This document shows positions 18,453 to 21,701 of a DNA stretch of 21,701 nt, piece by piece (within the stretch, counting starts at the first letter, position 1; each line of letters starts with the position of its first letter). The notes under the pieces are model-generated. The model had not been told where the DNA came from and ran no database searches. It saw only the letters and a list, made by a program, of their open reading frames with translations. Source of the stretch: DATBMY01 sp036554605 (GTDB lineage Bacteria; Acidobacteriota; Blastocatellia; UBA7656); the NCBI GenBank assembly GCA_036554605.1, contig DATBMY010000424.1, forward strand, positions 1 through 21,701, given 5' to 3'. Made by a program: the position numbers and the translations under genes.

Positions 18453-20003
18453 TCAGCCGCGTTGAGCGCCCGGCTTGCCGCTTTCGACGACGAAGCGCGC
18501 GCGCGTGCTCATCTGGCCGCCGGGCTTTGTCACCGAAGATATGATACGGTAATCGGCCGTCATTTGACGCGCCGTCAGCTCGCATCGCACGTAACCGCGC
18601 TGGCCGTTATAAAACTTTATATGAGGATTTTCGGACAGGAGGCGCTCAGCCTCAGGCCTGGAATCGCTGCCGTCGCCGCCCGAGCTTATTGAAGTTCCGA
18701 CGAACTCAGCGCCTACGGTTGCCGACCTGGTATCGTCAGGGTCGCGTTTGAGGTCGGCTACCCAGTTAGAATGGATATCGCCGGTAAGAACTACAGGGTT
18801 AGATACCCGTCGCTCGGCCAAAAAGTTTAGCAAGCGGTCGCGCTCTGCCACATAGCCGCCCCATTTATCCATGCTGTGCCTGCGCTCGGGGCCGGCGGCG
18901 GTGTCAAGCGGCGCGAGCATTACCTGCTGGGCGAGCACGTTCCAACGCGCGCTCGTCTTTGCGAGACGGTCGAGCAACCATCTTTCCTGCTCGCGTCCCA
19001 TTATGGTTGCCTCGGGCGCGCGCGCCTCGGGGCAGTCCTTCATCCCGTCGCCGCACGGCTGGTCCGTGCGATATTGCCGCGTGTCGAGCATATGAAACTC
19101 GGCCGTCTGCCCATAGCGCCAGCCGCGATAAAGTTTCATATCAGGCCCGCGCGGCATTGACGCGCGCCGCAACGGCATGTGCTCGTAGTATGCCTGATAA
19201 GCAGCGGCGCGGCGGGCGAGAAACGGCTCTTTCGGCGCGTTATCTTCGCTCGTGTCGCCGGCGTAATTATTATCCACTTCGTGATCATCCCAGGTGACCA
19301 TCCAGGGAAAAGACGCGTGCGCATGCTTCAGGTCAGGATCAGACTTATATAGAGCGTAGCGATTTCTATAGTCCGCAAGCGAAGCGATCTCCGGCCCGTT
19401 GTGCATTCGCACTCTGCCTTTTATTGCCGCGCCTTCGTATATGTAATCGCCCAGGTGTATGACGAAATCTATATCTTCGTCGGCCATGTGTTTATAGGCT
19501 GTGAAGTAGCCGGCCTCGTAATGCTGGCAGGATGCGAAGGCAAAGCTGACGCGAGAGGGGCGAGCGCCGGACGCGGGCGCGGTGCGGGTCCGCGCTACAG
19601 GCGTCACGAACTCTCCGGCCCTGAACCTGTACCAGTACCAGCGGGCGGGATCAAGACCGCCTACTTCCGCGTGGACCGAATGGCCCCATTCGGGTGTGGC
19701 TACTTCCTTGCCTCGCCGGACTATTTTTTTCATGCGATCATCGGAGGCGACTTCCCATTCGACGTTCACATTTGTCGACGGCATGCCGCCGCCGTTCGTG
19801 GGGTCGGGCGCAAGCCGCGTCCATAGCACTACGGAATCGCTCAAAGGATCGCCCGACGCGACGCCAAGCATGAAGGGGTCGGACGAGAGCTTCGCGACGG
19901 GCGTGGCCGCAAGCGATTTACGCGGCGCGATCAAGGTGAGCCCGAGCGCCGCGCCCGCTCCCGCGAGGAAAGCGCGCCGGGTTTCTGTATGCCTATTCTT
20001 CAT
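18453..20003 (-). CDS. phoD: Alkaline phosphatase D family protein (PhoD-like), Tat-exported
   Basis: 516 residues, typical for PhoD. The N-terminus carries a Tat signal (T-R9-R10-A-F-L-A-G, then a hydrophobic core and SLAA), so it should be exported folded with its metals. The PhoD-like N-domain begins with GVASGDPLSDSVVLWTRL (about 47-64). Metal and active-site motifs follow: S-C-Q-H-Y (158-162), HLGDYIYE (183-190), TWDDHEVDNNY (237-247) and TGDIHSNW (407-414). Family knowledge: Ca2+/Fe-dependent phosphodi- and monoesterase that releases phosphate from organic phosphorus outside the cytoplasm. GGAAGG lies 5 nt before the ATG at 20003. A PHO-box-like regulator site was not recognised, but a promoter with an embedded palindrome is at 20047-20063. 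Assignment to the family is firm; exact substrate is not. Confidence 0.93.
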   Translation of the reverse strand: MKNRHTETRRAFLAGAGAALGLTLIAPRKSLAATPVAKLSSDPFMLGVASGDPLSDSVVLWTRLAPDPTNGGGMPSTNVNVEWEVASDDRMKKIVRRGKEVATPEWGHSVHAEVGGLDPARWYWYRFRAGEFVTPVARTRTAPASGARPSRVSFAFASCQHYEAGYFTAYKHMADEDIDFVIHLGDYIYEGAAIKGRVRMHNGPEIASLADYRNRYALYKSDPDLKHAHASFPWMVTWDDHEVDNNYAGDTSEDNAPKEPFLARRAAAYQAYYEHMPLRRASMPRGPDMKLYRGWRYGQTAEFHMLDTRQYRTDQPCGDGMKDCPEARAPEATIMGREQERWLLDRLAKTSARWNVLAQQVMLAPLDTAAGPERRHSMDKWGGYVAERDRLLNFLAERRVSNPVVLTGDIHSNWVADLKRDPDDTRSATVGAEFVGTSISSGGDGSDSRPEAERLLSENPHIKFYNGQRGYVRCELTARQMTADYRIISSVTKPGGQMSTRARFVVESGKPGAQRG

Positions 20004-20046
20004 GGTTGCCTTCCGAGTCGAATATATTATGCGGCGAAGAAAGCAG

Positions 20047-20063
20047 AATATAGCATACGTATG
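20047..20063 (-). promoter_or_regulatory. Extended -10 promoter with palindromic site upstream of phoD
   Basis: On the minus strand TGCTATATT (20055-20047) is an extended -10 (TGn plus TATATT), about 43 nt upstream of the phoD ATG. It overlaps the perfect 10-bp palindrome CATACGTATG (20054-20063), a possible operator. A TTGACA hexamer just upstream is too close to act as its -35. Confidence 0.45.
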
Positions 20064-20117
20064 TCAAAAGCGTGTCACCCTGCCAGGAGGTTTTTCAAAG
20101 GGCGCATTGGCAAGACA

Positions 20118-20210
20118 ATGTCTAAAGAAAAAGAGAGCTGGTTAAGACGGCGCTGGCGTGGTCATCGGGCGCTGCTGTTGCTACTGCTGTTTCTCGTTCT
20201 CTTCGCCTAG
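20118..20210 (+). CDS. Doubtful small membrane peptide, possibly frameshifted
   Basis: ATG at 20118 opens 30 codons: a basic start (MSKEKESWLRRRWRGHR) and a leucine-rich membrane-like stretch (ALLLLLLFLVLFA), ending in TAG at 20208. The next frame continues straight on from the stop (LASVVIFAASIIALLIIGR then APDKEK, stop at about 20283), giving a second membrane-like segment. This could be a decayed or frameshifted two-segment protein of about 55 residues. No ribosome site is seen, so this could equally be noise. Confidence 0.25.
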   Translation: MSKEKESWLRRRWRGHRALLLLLLFLVLFA

Positions 20211-20302
20211 CTTCCGTGGTCATATTCGCCGCAAGCATAATTGCGCTTCTGATCATTGGTCGGGCGCCGGACAAAGAAAAGTGAAGTAATCGGATCACAG
20301 AA

Positions 20303-20344
20303 TTTGTCACCCGGTCTCCGACAGACTTTGTTACCTGCTCTGGG
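20303..20344. repeat. Imperfect tandem repeat, TTTGT(C/T)ACC type
   Basis: Two 18-bp units (20303-20320 and 20327-20344, 24-bp period) agree at 13 of 18 positions and begin TTTGTCACC and TTTGTTACC. The arrangement resembles the multiple TGTCA-type repeats at ends of IS21-family elements, but no istA/istB remnant is present. Confidence 0.4.
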
Positions 20345-20393
20345 AATGCGACGTGTGATTTACTTAAATAGAATACTTAGAACAGCGCCGGTG

Positions 20394-20402
20394 TGATATA
20401 AA
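20394..20402 (+). promoter_or_regulatory. Extended -10 promoter for the small gene at 20464
   Basis: TGATATAAA is an extended -10 (TGn plus TATAAA, 5 of 6). Transcription would begin near 20409. No good -35 is seen. Confidence 0.4.
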
Positions 20403-20463
20403 GAATGGCCTGGGCATTGCCTTCATGATCAACCTGACTTCGATAAGCAAAGGTCGAAAGGTG

Positions 20464-20673
20464 ATGAAAAGCATGTTAAACAGAAACTCCCTGGGCCGGA
20501 ACTTGCAGACGGTTGATATGCTGATTCGCGCCGTGGCTAACGAGATGGCGCAGTTACAAAAGCGCGATATCCGCGACGTGAACGGGGAGCCGTTAAATGA
20601 AGTCCTGGCGCAGATGGAAGAAGCACTATACGCGCTGCGATTGAGGAAGATGCTGCTCAAGGCATTGAATTAG
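20464..20673 (+). CDS. Small helical protein of unknown function
   Basis: 69 residues from the ATG at 20464, which has AAAGG at 20449-20453. The frame is open to an ATG at 20425 (82 residues), which lacks a ribosome site, so the start is uncertain. The protein is soluble and predicted helical (SLGRNLQTVDMLIRAVANEM, EVLAQMEEALYALRLRKMLL), with no motif I recognise. Its stop lies 13 bp from the stop of the convergent small gene at 20687-20947. Confidence 0.55.
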   Translation: MKSMLNRNSLGRNLQTVDMLIRAVANEMAQLQKRDIRDVNGEPLNEVLAQMEEALYALRLRKMLLKALN

Positions 20674-20686
20674 GTTCTATAGTCTA

Positions 20687-20947
20687 TTATTCAGAAGGGG
20701 CCGGCTCCAGCTTCGCGAGTTCCGACTCGACGTGCGTTAGCGCCCGCTCCAGCAACACCAGGTAGCGCCGCTTATGCGACTTCCGCATCTCTCTGAGCAA
20801 CCTCGCCCGCTCCATCAGCAGCCCTTCTTTCTTCTTCTTGCGCTCGATCTCCTCGACCGTAAATTCTTGCCTTGATCGCGCGTGCTCCTTCGCCTCGGCC
20901 GCGCTGATCTGCTCTTCGACCGACTTGCTTTCCCATCCTCTCGCCAT
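20687..20947 (-). CDS. Small charged coiled-coil protein, probably leaderless
   Basis: 86 residues from the ATG at 20947. It is rich in Glu, Lys and Arg and almost wholly helical (EEQISAAEAKEHARSRQE, VEEIERKKKKEGLLMERARL, LLERALTHVESELAKLE), so a coiled coil is likely. The frame is open to 21013, but those 22 residues look non-coding and a perfect TATAAT lies between. That -10 sits 6 nt before the ATG at 20947, so transcription would start at or next to the start codon, and no Shine-Dalgarno is present. Function unknown. Confidence 0.6.
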   Translation of the reverse strand: MARGWESKSVEEQISAAEAKEHARSRQEFTVEEIERKKKKEGLLMERARLLREMRKSHKRRYLVLLERALTHVESELAKLEPAPSE

Positions 20948-20953
20948 GCATAC

Positions 20954-20959
20954 ATTATA
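20954..20959 (-). promoter_or_regulatory. Consensus -10 box giving a leaderless start at 20947
   Basis: Minus-strand TATAAT, 6 nt upstream of the ATG. No -35 or extended -10 is apparent. Confidence 0.5.
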
Positions 20960-21095
20960 ATCCAGCCGGCGAGGGCGCCCGCAACTATGCCGGGTCGAGC
21001 GCGCAAGGAGCATCTCCGCCGCCGTTCGTTATACTGGTCGACTAACCGGGCAGTCGCAATCGGGATCGGAATATTTCGATGAAAGGTTTCGGTTT

Positions 21096-21469
21096 ATGTT
21101 CCGCAAAGCATTGTCGTTTTCCTGATAGCTTTGGGGCTGTTTGCGGCGAGCGCTTTTTCCGCGACACAAGAAAAGGAAGCCGCCCGCAATTTTGAAGTTC
21201 AGAAGCTTGCCGAAGGCGTTTACGGTGTTATACGCAAAGACCCGCCGGGACTGATGGTAGATGCCAACAGCGTCTTCATCATCAATGCCAATGATGTCGT
21301 CGTTGTTGACACGAGCGGCGCGCCCGCGACTGCGAAAGAGGTGATTGCGGCGCTTCGAAGACTGACCGATAAGCCTGTCAGGTACGTCGTCAAGACTCAC
21401 TGGCACGACGATCACATCATAGGCGACACGGTCTATAGAGATGCATTCCCCGTAAAAAGTAAAAAGTAA
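21096..21469 (+). pseudogene. Metallo-beta-lactamase-fold hydrolase, frameshifted and 3'-truncated
   Basis: From 21131 the frame encodes the start of an exported MBL-fold protein: NFEVQKLAEGVYGVIRKDPP, VFIINANDVVVVDTSG and the intact zinc motif H-W-H-D-D-H at the end of TH-W-H. It ends at residue 112 (TAA 21467), whereas such proteins are normally several hundred residues long. Homology stops at about 21451, exactly where the GTAAAAA repeats begin. The 5' end is also odd: ATG at 21096 encodes MFRKALSF and then hits TGA. One extra T in the T-run at 21117-21120 would join this to LIALGLFAASAFSA, making a perfect signal peptide. So the gene appears frameshifted as well as truncated, though the frameshift could be a sequencing error. 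The TTG at 21131 is otherwise the only start. Confidence 0.75.
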
Positions 21470-21632
21470 AAAGTGAAAAGTAAAAAGTACCGGAAAACAC
21501 TACCTGGCGCTTTGTAATAGAAGTTCGTAGAGTCGGGTTCCGCAGTTCAAGCTTCTAGCTCAAAGCACGCTCTCAGCGTGAACTCTGAACTTTTTATTCT
21601 TTACTTTTCACTTTTTACTTTTTACTTTTTAC
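21452..21632. mobile_element. 181-bp MITE-like element with inverted heptamer arrays
   Basis: The left arm (21452-21486) is five heptamers: three GTAAAAA, one GTGAAAA, one GTAAAAA. The right arm (21632 back to about 21598) is the inverted copy in the same order, including the GTGAAAA variant in fourth place, with one difference in the fifth unit. The arms could form a stem of about 34 bp. The core (about 21487-21597) has no ORF and contains the dispersed 26-bp hairpin word at 21565-21590. No clear target duplication is seen. It joins the truncated MBL gene to a new gene start at 21635. It may instead be a non-mobile repeat. Confidence 0.55.
21565..21590 (-). repeat. Second copy of the intergenic hairpin word
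   Basis: The reverse complement of this 26-bp stretch matches 8013-8038 at 25 of 26 positions, including the hairpin CACGC-loop-GCGTG (21566-21580). Only this part of the 8009-8072 structure is shared; the rest of the core differs, though AGTTCA words flank both. Confidence 0.75.
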
Positions 21633-21634
21633 TT

Positions 21635-21701
21635 ATGAGAAGCGGCCGCCCGCAGATTCCCATAATCGACGTGAGTCCGCTCGCCGGCGGGACAAAAGCT
21701 C
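21635..21701 (+). CDS. Probable 2-oxoglutarate/Fe(II) oxygenase N-terminus (partial)
   Basis: ATG at 21635 opens a frame to the window edge: 22 residues, MRSGRPQIPIIDVSPLAGGT then KA. The I-P-I-I-D-V-S-P-L pattern is the typical N-terminal strand of isopenicillin-N-synthase-like, non-haem iron oxygenases. None of the iron ligands lies inside the window, so this is a family guess from one short motif. The start codon is 2 bp after the heptamer array, leaving no room for a normal ribosome site, so expression would depend on the repeat element or a different start. Confidence 0.5.
   Translation, partial: MRSGRPQIPIIDVSPLAGGTKA

Larger units (their letters stand above)
20004..20463. other. 460-bp gene-poor intergenic region
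   Basis: Between phoD and the small gene at 20464. It holds the phoD promoter (20047-20063), a doubtful 30-codon ORF (20118-20210), an imperfect tandem repeat (20303-20344) and an extended -10 (20394-20402). TGTCACCC occurs at 20073-20080 and again at 20305-20312. No longer coding frame with recognisable content is seen. Confidence 0.6.

Noticed and set aside
20122..20310. 62-codon minus-strand frame upstream of phoD
   Set aside because: It has no ribosome site and low-complexity Ala/Thr/Arg content, and overlaps the hydrophobic frames on the other strand.
21452..21632. CRISPR array or simple slippage repeat
   Set aside because: Units are 7 bp with no spacers, so not CRISPR. Simple slippage does not explain two inverted arrays sharing the same variant unit order.

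Overview
The window looks like a chromosomal segment of a high-GC member of the Acidobacteriota, probably Blastocatellia-like. The evidence is the gene families: an ADOP-type orphan MacB/FtsX permease, a VWFA-related acidobacterial protein, a large BNR/VPS10-like secreted protein, and several exported peptidases and phosphatases. Class-level placement is inference. No phage, CRISPR, rRNA or tRNA genes were seen.

Layout. 1-2249 (-) is an exported M14 carboxypeptidase cut by the left edge, divergent from the ADOP permease (2429-4819, +) and the BNR protein (4947-8003, +). An enoyl-CoA isomerase-like gene (8091-8852, -) faces the BNR gene across a branched hairpin. It is divergent from a class II aldolase/SDR pair (9008-10573, +), which is followed by the VWA protein (10835-12955, +). 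A minus-strand pair, S9 peptidase then RhlG-like SDR (15982 down to 13072), converges on the VWA gene across a second inverted repeat. A plus-strand trio of unknowns follows: an N-anchored protein, a tail-anchored protein and a secreted all-helical protein (16105-18448). It meets a Tat-exported PhoD phosphatase (18453-20003, -) with 4 bp between stop codons.

The right end (20004-21701) is gene-poor and eroded. It holds two small unknown genes, a metallo-beta-lactamase-fold gene that appears frameshifted in its signal peptide and truncated at its 3' side, a 181-bp element bounded by inverted arrays of the heptamer GTAAAAA, and the first 22 codons of a probable 2-oxoglutarate/Fe(II) oxygenase.

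How the genes may work together. Most of the window encodes envelope or secreted hydrolases and membrane proteins (M14, S9, PhoD, BNR, VWA, ADOP), consistent with scavenging of peptides and organic phosphate. The isomerase, aldolase and SDRs are small cytosolic metabolic genes with no specific pathway visible. The least explained parts are the intergenic repeats: one 26-bp hairpin word occurs both at 8013-8038 and inside the right-end element, which suggests a dispersed family. The two-membrane-protein pair at 16105-17185 is the best candidate for an undescribed protein unit.
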